A stretch of 64,000 nucleotides of DNA. Origin: Galbula dea. Lineage: Eukaryota > Chordata > Aves > Piciformes > Galbulidae. Both the position numbers and the translations under genes were made by a program. This document shows, one piece after another, positions 33,956 to 46,112 of the stretch. The DNA lies in NCBI GenBank assembly GCA_013399015.1, contig VWZX01010541.1:372001-436000 (forward strand), written 5' to 3'. The notes beneath the pieces were generated by a model, which was not told where the DNA came from, made no database searches, and worked only from the letters and a program-made list of their open reading frames with translations. The stretch's first letter is position 1. Each line of letters starts with the position of its first letter.

Positions 33956-36900
33956 CAAGTTTTCTTAATTACAGTAGAAGAAGATCCTCCCCAAAATCAG
34001 TATGCCACTCTAGTCCTACTCCAGCTACAACCTGAGTGAAAAGAGAGGCTTAGCTCAGTGGACACCATGGTTTGTCTCTTTCCTAGCACCAAGAGTGCAC
34101 TCCCTGCTTCACTGAGCTTAGGAAGGAAGAGTGGAGTGAAACTAGAAGAGGGTTTTTTTAAATGCAGAGTCTGACAATCTTGTTTTAACCTCAGTTTTCC
34201 TCAGGGCTGTAAGAGAAGGAGCTGTCAGAGAAAGAGAAATTTGCTTTCTCTGCTTTCCCTTCAGTCCTGACAGCCCTGGTGAGTGCTTATCCTTCTTCCA
34301 TTGTTCTTTGACTGCACAAATGCAAGAGAAGAAGAAATCAATCTCCTGAGCCTTTCCTCAATTCCATGGAAAGCTGTGGAATTCTCTGAACACCAGTGCC
34401 ACCAGGCCAAATCCAATATTAGGAATAACTCAATAATAACCAAACACCATTTTTCTTCTGTAAGTTATTAAAACCAAGTTTCCCAAAGTTCTTCTGACTT
34501 TGCTGGACTGAAACAAGGTCCATCCTGTCAACACTGGAAGCAAGCAACCTATTGTTAGGGGTTTGTGTGGAATGGCTGTTTGCTGACCCCAGGAGAAGGT
34601 GGGCTCTGACCTTCTGAGCTATTAGTGATTGTGATGATCCTTGATGCCTACAGGCTGTTTGTTAGGAGGTTTTTATTTCCCAAGGAGGAGAAAAGACACA
34701 AATCTGGTGGATATTTGGTGCCAATATGCCAACTCCTTTCTTCCAGCCATGGCTGCAGAGAGGCAAAGAGTCACAGCTACTTGGTCACAATCACAGAGAG
34801 AAGCACATGGAGGCTTCCTTGTCAGCACAGTTGGAAGTTGGTTGCCTGAGGAGCCTAGAAAGACTTTGACAGGGCAAGCTTGCAGAAATCTGGGCTCCAC
34901 AGGAAAATCTACCTATTAAAGAGAGCTCTTTAGCCAGACAAGACCAAGCAGTATTTTTACAGATCACTCCTCACAGGAGAGTATTTTAGATTTATACATG
35001 AGGGTTTTTACCCTCAGTGAGTTCCTAATTAAGATGATTGCAGGAGAAGTGAGGCCCCCTCCAAAGGGTTACTATGGGGAGTAAACCAAATTCCTTAGCT
35101 CAGCCTTTAGGAATTCTTAGCAACCCAGAAGCTCACCACCACTTATTTGCTAAACTTTCTTTTGTAAATAACAGAAGTGCCCTCAGAAGGAAAATATTTA
35201 TGTGCTGTGCACCACAAGCCTAGCATCTGTTAACTGCTTTTTTCTTTTGCTTGGCTTCTTTTTGCTGTGTTACTCTGTTTGTAGAATACATGAATCATGA
35301 AATGGATGATTTTTTTTTTCTCTTAGTATTTCAGGCAGTGAATCTGCATGTGACAGAATGTTGGATCCCTACTTTGTGAAGGTGCCATAAGGAACTCTAC
35401 CCATGCTCTGCTGTGTGCTAGCAGGACAGAAGTTTTCTGCAGTTGTTGAAGCCTCCTGGATTGAATCTCCAATAAAAATACTGAAATAAACATCCCAAGA
35501 CTGTGATGCAACAGAAGGTGGATTCTGCTCCAGAACTGAACCTTCTCTGAGTTTGGCTTCCATGGCTTTGGGGTCAGCTGGCTGCTCAGATGTGAATGTT
35601 GGAAATACATATGTCCAGAGCTTAAATTTCAGTTCTCCCTGGTACCCTGCAGGGTTTGTATCAATATTTCTGAATTCACATGTTTCTTCCTTTCTTGAAA
35701 ACTGCAGAACCCCAGGCACCCAGCAAAGCTCCCCAAGCCAGCTTTGATTTGTCTATAACCACACACTGTCCTGACTGTCACAGCAACAATATGCAAGGAT
35801 TTTGTTCAGGAGCTTCAAAGTGTTTTGAAGATGCAGGGAAGGAATGCAGAGCCGAAAATCACAATCAGTTCACTGGGTCTAGGAAACAATCCAGAAGTGG
35901 CCTTTAAGTTTCTGCAATTATCTTATTAGCACTGATGCCTGAAAATAAAATAAATCTCTTTTAAGGGCCCTATGTCATCTCTTCCTGAAAATAATACTGA
36001 GTCTGGGGGGTCCAGAGGTAAAAAATATATCTTTGCCAGAACTTTTAACCTAACAACCTATTTTAAACCTGTTGCTTCCAGGCTGTTGGAAATTGTTACA
36101 TATATCTGTATATATGTTATATATCTCTACAAATATGTATGTAAAGTTATATAGATGCTGAAACTATTGAACTATTGGAAAGCAAACACACTAACTAAGC
36201 ATGACACCACCCCATGAGTGTCCTGTGCTTGGGCACTTTCATCACTTCCTCTCCAGCTGAGCTTTTGTGGAATATCAACTGTGCTTCAGGATTTGCTCCC
36301 TTGGCCCTGTCTTCTCTTGGTTTAAATTCACCTCTTCCTACTGCCAAATGGGGACATTTCAAGTGTGATTTGCAGTTTAAAAGAAACAGGTTTAACACAT
36401 GTAAACTAGAAAGCTGATTTACAGTTAAACAGTTAATCTAATCTATTTGGCAATGCATCCTGGCTGCTTAGAGTGGAGGCAAGAGTTGAAGAGGGCTTTT
36501 ATGATGTAATGTTATCTACTTATTGACAATTTATCTTGTTAAAAGTATTACTGAAGCAGGCATTTAACATTGCTGCTAATGCAATATTTTTCTCCCTTTC
36601 TGAAGTGCCACTGGTTCTGGAGTCCTTTGCTGCTGAGGACTCTCAGGTGATTTTCCATGTCAGCATCTCCACACTCCTTACCTGTGGCTGGTGACCACTC
36701 AGTGCTGGCTGGGAGGAGGATTGCTGGTGGTGATTTTGAACCTCTGGCTAGCTCTGCTGCTACTCCTTCATGTCAGAGTTCCACTGGACTCATTCTGTTT
36801 CCTACAGGTAATTCCTTGAAATTGTCCCAGGAAACCAGGAGAGGTGTTCGATATACAAACAATATACAGCCAGGAAAATCCTGCAGGAGGGTCACTGGTG

Positions 36901-37261
36901 TTTCTTTTTATGATGATGGTATGTAGGAACCCCAGCTCTCCTCAGAACGTGTGTGAAGTCCTGCACACCTGCAGCGTAAAAGACTCTGCTGTCTTCTGCA
37001 GCCTGGCACAAAGACTGGCTACTAAGACACATGCAGAGCAGTGGTAAGAGTCTCAAGAGAATGCAAGAACAACTGAGGCTCCCCAAAGAGCTATTTTCCA
37101 AAAGTGCAACTTAGTGAAGTAGAAATAGACAGCATTTTAAGCAGAAACTTTAACAGGAACTGAGCAGAGAGCAGGAGAATGGGGAAATGGGGAAATGAGG
37201 AGGAAAGGGACCAGGAATCAGAGGATGATGCAGCTTCTAAGGTTGAGTCCAGCTGTTAAGC
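33956..37261. other. Unrecognised non-coding sequence
   Basis: More than 3 kb with no recognisable mobile element. The part at 36095-36155 is AT-rich with broken TA repeats. The minus-strand frames at 35323-35719 and the plus-strand frame at 36657-36926 have no known domain. Confidence 0.5.
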
Positions 37262-37335
37262 TAACGCTGCCAAGCCCATAAGCACCACATCTGCATGTTT
37301 TCTGAACACCTCCTGCAGCAAGAGCCCATCTCCTC
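37262..37335 (-). mobile_element. Diverged antisense CR1 fragment
   Basis: 'gctgccaagcccataagcac', 'cacatctgcatgttttctga' and 'acacctcctgcagcaaga' follow the antisense CR1 pattern that runs between the octamer tail and the 'gatggtgactcc' block. Neither end is present. Confidence 0.6.
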
Positions 37336-38566
37336 TGCTCTTTTGCAAGGTCACTTTGACAGTGGGCTAAGTCATCTGCACGTGGAGCCACTGTAGACTG
37401 GCAGCTCAAAAGCTGCAGTCAAGCACAGCTTCCTACCCTGGCCTTGGGCTGAACCAACACTAGTACATGATGTCTGGCTACTGTTCTCCAGAACCACCTC
37501 ATGTCTGCCTCACACACACACCACAAAGACATAGCTGTGGTTTCATCTCTGACTTTAACTGTTCTGTGGTGTTTTCTTAGGAGCAAGAGTTGAGCCTGAA
37601 TGTTTTACTACCTCCTGGACATTTGCTGCTTATTGCCCCCACATCTGGCTGATAAAGTCCCCCTCCAAAAACCACTGCACCCCAGCTCTGAAGCCTCTTG
37701 TGCAAAGAAAGGTGAGTGTCAGGAGCGCAGAATCTTCCTCCCCTTTAGCCTCAGCATGAGTTCAACAATTTCCTTAAGGAAAGTTTTCCTTAATTCTCTC
37801 TCAGGTCTTTCCATAGACAACTGTTTCTTGCTTCAGAAATGTGTCACAACCAAACCCCTCAGTATATAAACAGAGCCAACTCTAAAATCTGTCTGGGCTT
37901 TGTTTGCAAATATCATTTTCTCCTTAAAGAGTTAATGCAGATATTCTCTTTGCTTCCCTTTTCGTTGGTAGCATTTCACATAAGCTGAGAGGAAGCAAAG
38001 CTGCATGCCCCTGGCCAGCAGTGTATGGCAAAGGAGAAGCACATGAGGTCTGCTCAGCAGCAAGGGCCTGGCTCTCAAGCTAGGACTTTCCACAAGCTGC
38101 TGGATCTAAGTCACCTCTGTCCTACCAAGGGCTCAGCTGTCTGCCTCCTCCCCCTTGCCTCTGCCTCATTTTCCTCCTTCTCCTCCTTACCAGCCTAACA
38201 ACCAGAAGCTCCTCCTGGTATTCCTGCACTGAAGGACAGTTGGGAAATGGAAAAAGAATGTGGAAGCAGAGCAAGAAACATCTCCTGGGTCAAGCTGTGC
38301 TGAGGGGAACTCCTTCAGCTAGAACTTCAATGGCTTCAGTGCAAGAAGTTTCACACTTGGAAATAGACTAGGTAGGATAATAAATTAGATTAAGTAGGAC
38401 AACAAGGGGGAAATGAATAGGTTTGTCTTGTGGTTACTAGGTGTCTCATAGTTAATTGGTGCCTCCTGTTACAAAGCACTGCCTGTGCTGAACTCCACCA
38501 TGGAAAACTGCAGTTCATCTTCATCCACAGAGCAGTTCCTGTGCTTGGCCTGGTGTGTGGCTATCA
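37336..38566. other. Unrecognised non-coding sequence
   Basis: I see no repeat family or exon here. A short CA run (about five units) lies at 37511-37520. Confidence 0.5.
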
Positions 38567-38622
38567 TAGGAACATAGAATCATTATGGTGGGAAAGGACC
38601 ATCATAAGATCATCATGTTGTG
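38567..38622 (-). mobile_element. CR1 LINE tail, antisense
   Basis: 'aacatagaatcattatggtg', 'ggaaaggaccatcataagat' and 'catcatgttgtgg' follow the antisense CR1 tail pattern. Only about 55 bases are recognisable. Confidence 0.75.
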
Positions 38623-40809
38623 GGAAATCAAAAGAATTTTTCTGTGTCTTCTTGTTGGTAGGAAAAAATAATCAAAGTCACCTTATACTATGCTTCCCTA
38701 AATCATAATGTAAGGGGAAACACAGCTCCTAGGGTACACTGAAACTTCATGTGTGTTCAACAGTAACAAGGTAATTATTAGACATGAGAAAGAGATAAAA
38801 GTTCAGGTTTGGGCATTTGGTGCTGAAAATACATCTCAAGAACAGAGATCCTAGGTGACAGGTAGGTAAAGGGCTGGAAGTATAGTCTAACTATAGTGTT
38901 AATCTTCTTGCTCCTGGCTTTTCCTGTGACTTTTCCCCCAGTTCTGTAACAGAAAACTCAGCCTTTGCTTGTTAACTCTTCATTAATTTTGTCTGCTGAA
39001 AGCAAAACTGTGAGGTTTTACAAGCAAAGGGCACTCTGCTTCTCCAGGAATAACAGACTCAAGGAAGGCATCAGACAGACAGAAGCCTTTGGTGTTTGAG
39101 GCCTGGAGCAAGGTTTGCCTTTCACTTGTCTTTCACACCAAGTTTCCAGGCTGCTTTTGCACTGGTAGATGGCAGAGTTCAGGGAGAAATTCTTCCCCCA
39201 GGGGCAAACATCAGTGCCCTGCTGGCAAGGAAGAGTTAGTCATGAGACCATTGAGCACAACCCTGTGCTGGCACAGAAGTTCTTCACACTGCCACATCCT
39301 CATCTCTTGGGAATACACTTGTGATGTTCTTCAGGCAGACACAAAGAAGATGCACTGAAGACACTGTTAGATGTGTCAAAACCAGACTGAATCATTCTTA
39401 CACCTTAAAAATAAATGAGCTCTAAAAAAAACCCCAAACTTCAAACCAAATTTCAGCCTCCCAGAGGTCTAACACTAGCAGGATGCAAGGGGACATAGGG
39501 GGAAAGCATGGTGTGTTTGGGAGGAGAGCAGTACAGCCACAGATTCCCACCAACTGCAGCAGGAAGGCTGAGCACATTTGTGTAGCTGCAGTAAAAAGCT
39601 GAGTGGTTTAGCAGAAAGAGAAAATGCAATGCAAGAAGTAGGTCAAGAAAACAGAAGGGACAAGAGTTAGACATTCTAGCCTGAACACCACGGGGAGGAA
39701 GGTGTTAATGGAAGAGGAAATGCCTAGGCCCTGGTCAGGCACTGCTGACTGCAGAGGGAACATTTCAGTGGGATGAGTTTTGGTGAACTTTGGGTATTTC
39801 TGATGCTTAATTTACCTTCAATCATTGGTTAAGTACATAAAGTTGGCTGAGGAGGTCCTGAGACATGTGTGAGTGCTTGGCTCTCCAAAAAACAGAGTAG
39901 AAAATCTCTTCCTTATTTAAAACACCCCAAAAAGTTAAGTTTCAGAAGTGAGTGCTAGTCAGAAAGGTACCAGAGGAAATCTGCTAGCTTGACACATGAG
40001 CTGAAGTTTCTTCACTGCATTTCATTTTCTGATCTATCATCTGAGGACATTTCCCTGCTGCAGGACTGACTGTGAATGTTTTGTAGTGTAAAAAAAAAAC
40101 CCAGTTCATCTGGATGAAATCAGATTGTCTTGCAGATGTTGGAATCCAGTCTTGCTTCAGTTTAGCTACTTACACAGAATTTAAATGTCTCCAGCAAAAA
40201 ATGCTCCTCTGTGAAGACCCAAACCATGTTGCTCTGCATTTTCCTCCTTTTATTTATCCACATTTGCAGCTGACCTTGTCCCAGGGCCATGGAGCAGAGC
40301 ACATATTTCAGCTTGCCTTATTCAGTTGAAATATCAACCTAAGAGTTACTAATAATTAAATATGGACCTGCAACAGAACTGAGGTCTGTGAGGACTATTT
40401 TAATTTATTTTATTAGCTGGCTATCAAAGACTTTCCACTGGAACAGTAACAGGACGAAGAATAACCTGTCTAATGATGCTGCTTTTCCTTTCTCACTGCT
40501 GGAAAGCACACAAAGCTTTAGTAGTTCATTACCTATCCTGTGTGACACCCTGGTTTCTCTGTGCAACTGCATCTGCTCTCTCTTTTTAGAGTGACTGGAC
40601 TGGGACTGTTGGTGCCCATGTTCCTCTGAACCTTTCCACACTGGGAATCAGACCTTAAGTTTGGTTCATTTAGGGTTAAATTAGCATAAATCCAGAACTG
40701 AGGGTGGAAGTCTCTGGGATTTCTAATGTCTTTACAAATTCTACTCTTTAGGTTTCCACTTTGTTGAGAACTGTAGAGAAGAGTGTCCAAGAGCAGAGAT
40801 TCAGCTGCT
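38623..40809. other. Unrecognised non-coding sequence
   Basis: Two kilobases without a recognisable element or exon. An A9 run lies near 40090. Confidence 0.5.
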
Positions 40810-40890
40810 CTTTGGGTTTTGGGGTTTTAGTTTGTTTTGTTTGGGGTTTTTTGATGTTTTATTTAGTGTGTGGTTAGATGTTTGGGGATT
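40810..40890 (+). repeat. T/G-rich low-complexity tract
   Basis: A second T/G-rich stretch, with 'tttgggttttggggttttag' followed by 'tttgttttgtttggggtttt'. It is similar in kind to 16357-16447 but does not lie next to CR1 copies. Confidence 0.85.
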
Positions 40891-42094
40891 TTGCTGAGAT
40901 GGAGACTGACCCTGGGATTATTTCACTACAATTAACACAGTATTTCAGAAAATATATTGTCTTCTCTGTGTACAAGAGCATTCAAGGAGTGACTTGAATA
41001 CCTTTGCTGAGAGCAGAAAGACTTGGCAGCTCTCCTTCATATCCTTCCTCTTAACCTTGCAGCCGGCATTTACCTGCCTTCTGCAATATGCAGGTTCTCA
41101 AACATAGGAGCTGAACTTAACCAAGGTCATGGAAAGCATTATAAGACAGAAGAACACAAAGTGTTGACCTAAACCAACCCTTTTTCCCCTCCTTCTGAGG
41201 GCAAGACACCAGATGTTGCAGTGAGTTCTCCAGTCAATGCATTCCCCCAAATAACCTTACCCTTGCAAGTCATTCCAGCCAAGGAACACCCATCCAGTGA
41301 AGGGAACATAAGCTGTTGACCACAATTGACTCCAGACTGCTCTTCAGTCTTCTCTCTGAAGGTTGCTCAGCCTCAAGGATACAGCCAGACTCCAGTGTTA
41401 GATTTGCAAGCCCTCAGCATAAGAGTGATTATGACAAGAACTATAGACAAAGCTAAAAAACCCCAAAGTGTTGACAACAGACACCAGCTCTGTTCCAAAC
41501 TCCTGTGGGCAGAGAAGAATTAACTGGCTTCTTCAAACTCCTCTCTTACCAAAATATCATCCAGATTCAGTCCCAACTCTAATGATTGCCACAGGACCCA
41601 TCTGAGCAGTAAGAAACCATGAATCCCTGATCACAGGCAACACCAGCCCAAGCTTCAGCTAAGGCTTAGTTGTTTAGAAATACCTCCATTGCCTCACCTG
41701 AGAGACAAAGGTCAGGTGGACATTTTTGAGTGAAGCTTCTCAACTAGATTAGGACTTGAAACAGTTTTGTCTGCAGGCAGAGATTTCCAAAAGGAGTTTG
41801 AAGCACACATTAAGCTACTAATGTGTGTCACAGTCAGTGGGAGGCACTGCTACTCCTGTTGTAAATGGTCCTGAAGATCATTTGGAGTTTACAAGGGAGG
41901 AGCTGAGGAAAAGTTGACTTGACCTTGCAGTAAACAATGCAACAGCAGAGGAACTTGGGCTCTGCTGCAGTGACAAGTAAGATCTACTCAGATCTCAGTC
42001 AGCCATAGCTTTGCTCATTTGCAGGAGATGAAGAATGAATTTGATGTATCCTAGAGCTATTGACCTAGGTGGCACTTTGTGCCACTCCATCCTT
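40891..42094. other. Unrecognised non-coding sequence
   Basis: I see no repeat family or exon here. Confidence 0.5.
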
Positions 42095-42285
42095 CCAGTG
42101 AAGAACTGAGACATGTTGTCCAGAGAGGTGGGAGATGTCCCACCCCTGGAACCTTCCCAGATCAGGTTGTTTGGGGCTCTGAGCAACCTGATCTACTTGT
42201 AGATGTCCCTGCTGACTATAGGGGTTGGACTAGATGACCTAGAAAGATCCCTTCCCACCCAAACCATTCTCTGGTTCTATAAGCA
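42095..42285 (+). mobile_element. CR1 LINE 3' end
   Basis: Plus-strand CR1: 'ttgtccagagaggtgggaga', 'tgtcccacccctggaacctt' and 'cccagatcaggttgtttggg'. 'gctctgagcaacctgatcta', 'ggggttggactagatgacct' and 'cccttcccacccaaaccatt' follow, with the tail 'ctctggttctata'. The phrase 'gagcaacctgatct' shows it belongs to the same subfamily as 3966-4165, which has the antisense version. Confidence 0.93.
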
Positions 42286-43373
42286 TCCTGATGAGTTTGA
42301 ATGGTTATTGACCTCTGCAGGGAAATCATTTTCCCTATCTCTAGGAGTGAAATAACAAGCTGACTGGAAAGGTTTCCTCAGCTTGCTGACCTGCAAGGCA
42401 AGTGGCTAAGGCCCTCAGCTGCTGGGCAGCTGCACCAGCTTCTGCTGATTGAGTGAGGACCTATCCCAGGCACTACAAATACAGCCATGACCCCTGCTGC
42501 AGGGGCTGCCTCTGAGCTCCTCTCCCAGCAGGAACAAGCCTTGGCAGGAAGCTCAGCTTGGACACAGAGGTGGGTGTGGGCAGGGCTCCTTATGGAGACC
42601 ATCCTGGAGAGTCACAGGTGTGTGAGTGGGGTAAGGTGGGTTAATGATGGCAGAGAATGGGGTGAAATGACTGTGACAGGCAAAGACCTTCCTAAATACA
42701 ATGCATGGAGGAGAACAGTGCAGGTGGGCACCTCTGTCTGAGTAGCTACAGAGGGAGAAAGGACAAAAAAGAAATGATCCCTTAGACAATATCTCTTCTT
42801 CTGTCTGCTGGTGTTAGGGCCTGACACAGACATGTCCTGACACAAGCCTTCAGTGCTGGCTATGGGAGCTAACAGGGAACCTCCAAGGGAGTTGTGCTTC
42901 CCAACAATGTTTTCTGCATCAATGTTCCCAGTGTGAGTGTAAGAGCAAATCTGGTTGATGGAATACATCTATTTACATTGGATTGTTCTTTTGGCTGTGT
43001 GATCTCTCAGCTTTATGATCTGCAGGGTTACGAGGAAAAAAAAAACCACATCTTAGAACAATTCTGGGAGTTACTACAACACAGCTGAGACACAGAAATC
43101 ATCCTTGGTCTTTGTGCTTTGGCTTTTCCTCAGCTAAAGTCAATGACAATGGCTGAGCTCCTTCTGGAGAGCAAGGTTTCTGTAGGAGATGGAGAACTCA
43201 GCTGAGCATAGGAGTAAAACAATAACAGAAAGTAGCTTTGCCATGTGCCAGAGCTATGTAACAGGGAGTCAGGTCATAGACTGGTAAAAAGCAGGTGCAG
43301 AAGAAGCAGCTTCAAGGGCATTCAGATCAGAAATCCACCTTCATCTTCATTTGCACAATTCTTCCTTTTTCAT
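42286..43373. other. Unrecognised non-coding sequence
   Basis: I see no repeat family or exon here. Opposite-strand frames at 42487-42741 and 42612-42968 have no recognisable content. Confidence 0.5.
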
Positions 43374-43421
43374 CCCCCCTTTCCCCTCGTGTCTCCCCCC
43401 TTTCCCCTCGTGTCTCCCCCC
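43374..43421 (+). repeat. C-rich tandem repeat, 21-base unit
   Basis: Two identical 21-base units at 43374-43394 and 43395-43415, each six C, TTT, CCCC, then 'tcgtgtct', are followed by a third C6 run at 43416-43421. The open frame across it would encode a repeated 'PPFPLVS', which I take to be incidental. The G-rich complement has five G runs of four or more. Confidence 0.93.
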
Positions 43422-45999
43422 AGTTCAAGTGACACCCCTACCAATGTTCAATCTTCTACAGAGGCTGAACTAAGGCATTTGAATCTGAAGTTTAAGTTTC
43501 AGTGAAGGGGAAGATCCTGAGTGAGAGCAAGAGGTCACTCCTGAGAGAGTGTTCATGGAAACGTCAATCTGTCTGTGAACACCTTCCTAGCACTGTATCA
43601 AAGTGGTTGTTTTGAACATACTCCAGCCTAAAGAAATCACAACTCAAGGGAAAAGTGAGATTCAGCATCTCAGTTGTTGAAAACAACTTATGGTATAACT
43701 GAGCTCTGACATGAAGGAAGTAAATAGGCTGCTCTTGGCAGCTGAGAGAATCTCCTCTCCAAACTATTTACTTAGCCTTCAAGAACAAAAATGCTCTGCG
43801 AGGAGTGAGAGAAGCACAGCAGCTTCAGTCAGGGCTTAGTGTGTTTAATGAAGCCCATGTCAATCCAAAGCAACAGTACACAGTGAGTGCAGCTGCCTGA
43901 AGTGCCTGTTGCACTGTTGAGGAGGAAATCAGCTCCTAGCAGATGGCACAGGAATTACCTCACTTTTGAGGGAGCTGGGAGCTGATTGCACAAGTACATT
44001 GGGCTCCAGAGAGACTCTCAGAGCTCTCCTGGTGAAACAGAGAAGAGAACCTGGCAGAATTCACCATTAATGTTATCCAGCAGAAGGGCAGATCCTGGCA
44101 CTTGAAATTTCCCATGTTGGGATTTTGAAAGTAGTCTTAAAATGATACTGAAAATGTGTTTGTTTCCTAGGAGTACCAGGGTTGGAGGCCTGGAGGATCC
44201 AAGAGCTGTTAAAGACTGCTCAGCCAGTGGCAGCCCAGGGATGTTCTTTAGAGCATGTCTTCAAGCATGTGAAATGGGAAAAGGTTCAGTCAGAGCCTGA
44301 GTCTGGAAAAGCTTCTCTGTGAGTTTTTCAGTTCCCAAAGCAACATCGAGAAATTATATGCTTAGCATTTGATTAGTAACCAAAATCAGCTGAATAATGA
44401 AGAAATTTCTGTAGGGAGGAGCATAGGATTTGAGGCAAGATGATGTCACACAACACTTGGGGTAAGATGGTTCAGTGGCCAAGAAAGGTTCACAGAAAAT
44501 CAGCTACCAAATAAAGGCAAAGACCTTTTTGTGTGGAAGAGCTCTTCCTCTCGTGATAACATGGAGCTATAGTGGTAACTTCATACTAACAGCAGTAAGA
44601 GTAGGATGATTAGAATGATTTTCGTGGTTTTTCTGCTGCCAACTGCATAAATACAACCAGAACAACCTCACAGCACATGCTTACAGTGCTTGAGGATGTG
44701 GGTAACATACTACAGAAAGCCCTTCCAAGTGTGAAGCACCCATCCCCTTTTTCACTAATCCTATATTTCGTGTTCTAACAGACAGGAGAATCATCTGCAG
44801 TGCTTAAAGAAGCATGGAGAGTGTGCTTCTCCATTCCTGTGGTTGGGTTAGCACCACACCCACGGAAAATATGAGTTTCTAATGAGTCCAGAGTTGGGTT
44901 TTACTCTGGTGGGACTCTGGAAGCCAGGCTTAACTGACCAGCTGTGATTTACAGCTAGTTTGTCTTCTCCCTGGAAGATGTACAAGTGAAGTATTTCAAA
45001 CAGTAGCTGTTTTCCTCATTCATCTGTTCTGGATCACAGTAATCCTAGGTTTGGATGAAAGATAACAAGAAATCACTGTTTATGGTGCTCCCAAGGGTTT
45101 ACTAAATGTCACACACCTCTTGTGCCACCATGACAGGAAACAGTGCCAGGAGTTGTCTGTGCTGCCTTCAGCAGAGACAAGCCCAAGAACTAGACTGAAG
45201 TGAGGGTCACTTCAGAGAGCTCTGAAGCAGGAGGGAGATGATTAATTAGTGCTCAGGAAGGGAGACAGTGCTTTCCAAATTGCCAGTTTGCAGCAGGTTT
45301 GTGTCTGTTTGTCTTTCCACAGAATCTCCATGGCAGAGACAATAGGAAAAAGCATTTTTGGTGTTTCCATCAGTGTTGTTTTCCTGCAAACAGAGAATTC
45401 AGGGAAGCACAGTGAGCAAATACTGCTCTAGTAGATGGGGAAACTGCAAAACGTTTGTAGCCCCAGCTCTGGGTTGGGTGTATGGGGACAGCAGCTTTCC
45501 TCTGACTCTCCTGTGAAGCTCAGTTGTTCAAGCTGTATTGTATCAGACTAAATTCTTTTTTCCTTTACATGTAGACCAGGAGGAAAACCTCTGTATTCTC
45601 AGGAGGACATCAAGAGAGTTCCTGGATCCTCCCTAGCACTTCCCTGCTTTTATCCAGTAAACACTGAGTGATGAAGTACAGGCATTAGACCCAGGGCACT
45701 GTGCTCACTTCTCTGGGACTCAGATAACATCTGTGTCTCTTCAGAAAAGAATTTTTAATGTTATGAATTGGGTTGGCTGTTGGGACAGGAACACTGACAG
45801 TATGCAAACTGTGCTTTAAAGTCCTACAGAACTTCAGAGCCTGAAGTATTGGCCTTGGAGAATTTGTGCTCTGCTGCCTGGAGATGTCTCAGAACAGTAA
45901 ACTGAGGATCCAAAGGTATTTTCCTGATCTCCTGCTCTCCTACATTTCCTTAGGAAACTGTATTGATATTCAGGCAAGGTTTGGGCTTGCAGCTAATCC
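43422..45999. other. Unrecognised non-coding sequence
   Basis: About 2.6 kb with no recognisable element and few open frames of any length. Confidence 0.5.
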
Positions 46000-46112
46000 A
46001 AAACTAGGTACAGGTTGGACATTAGGAAGAATTTCTTCACTGAAAGTGTGGTTAGATATTGGCAAAGGGTGCCCAAGGCAGTGGTGGAGTCACCATCCCT
46101 GGAAGGCTTAAA
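46000..46112 (+). mobile_element. CR1 LINE fragment missing its 3' tail
   Basis: 'ctaggtacaggttggacatt', 'aggaagaatttcttcactga', 'aagtgtggttagatattggc' and 'ggtggagtcaccatccctgg' match the CR1 3' region closely. The match stops at 'aaggcttaaaaaattatctt', before the 'gatgatct' block and octamers, so the end was lost after insertion. Confidence 0.88.

Noticed and set aside
43245..43505. Frame with repeated 'PPFPLVS'
   Set aside because: The repeat comes from the 21-base DNA minisatellite (a multiple of three) and not from selection on a protein.
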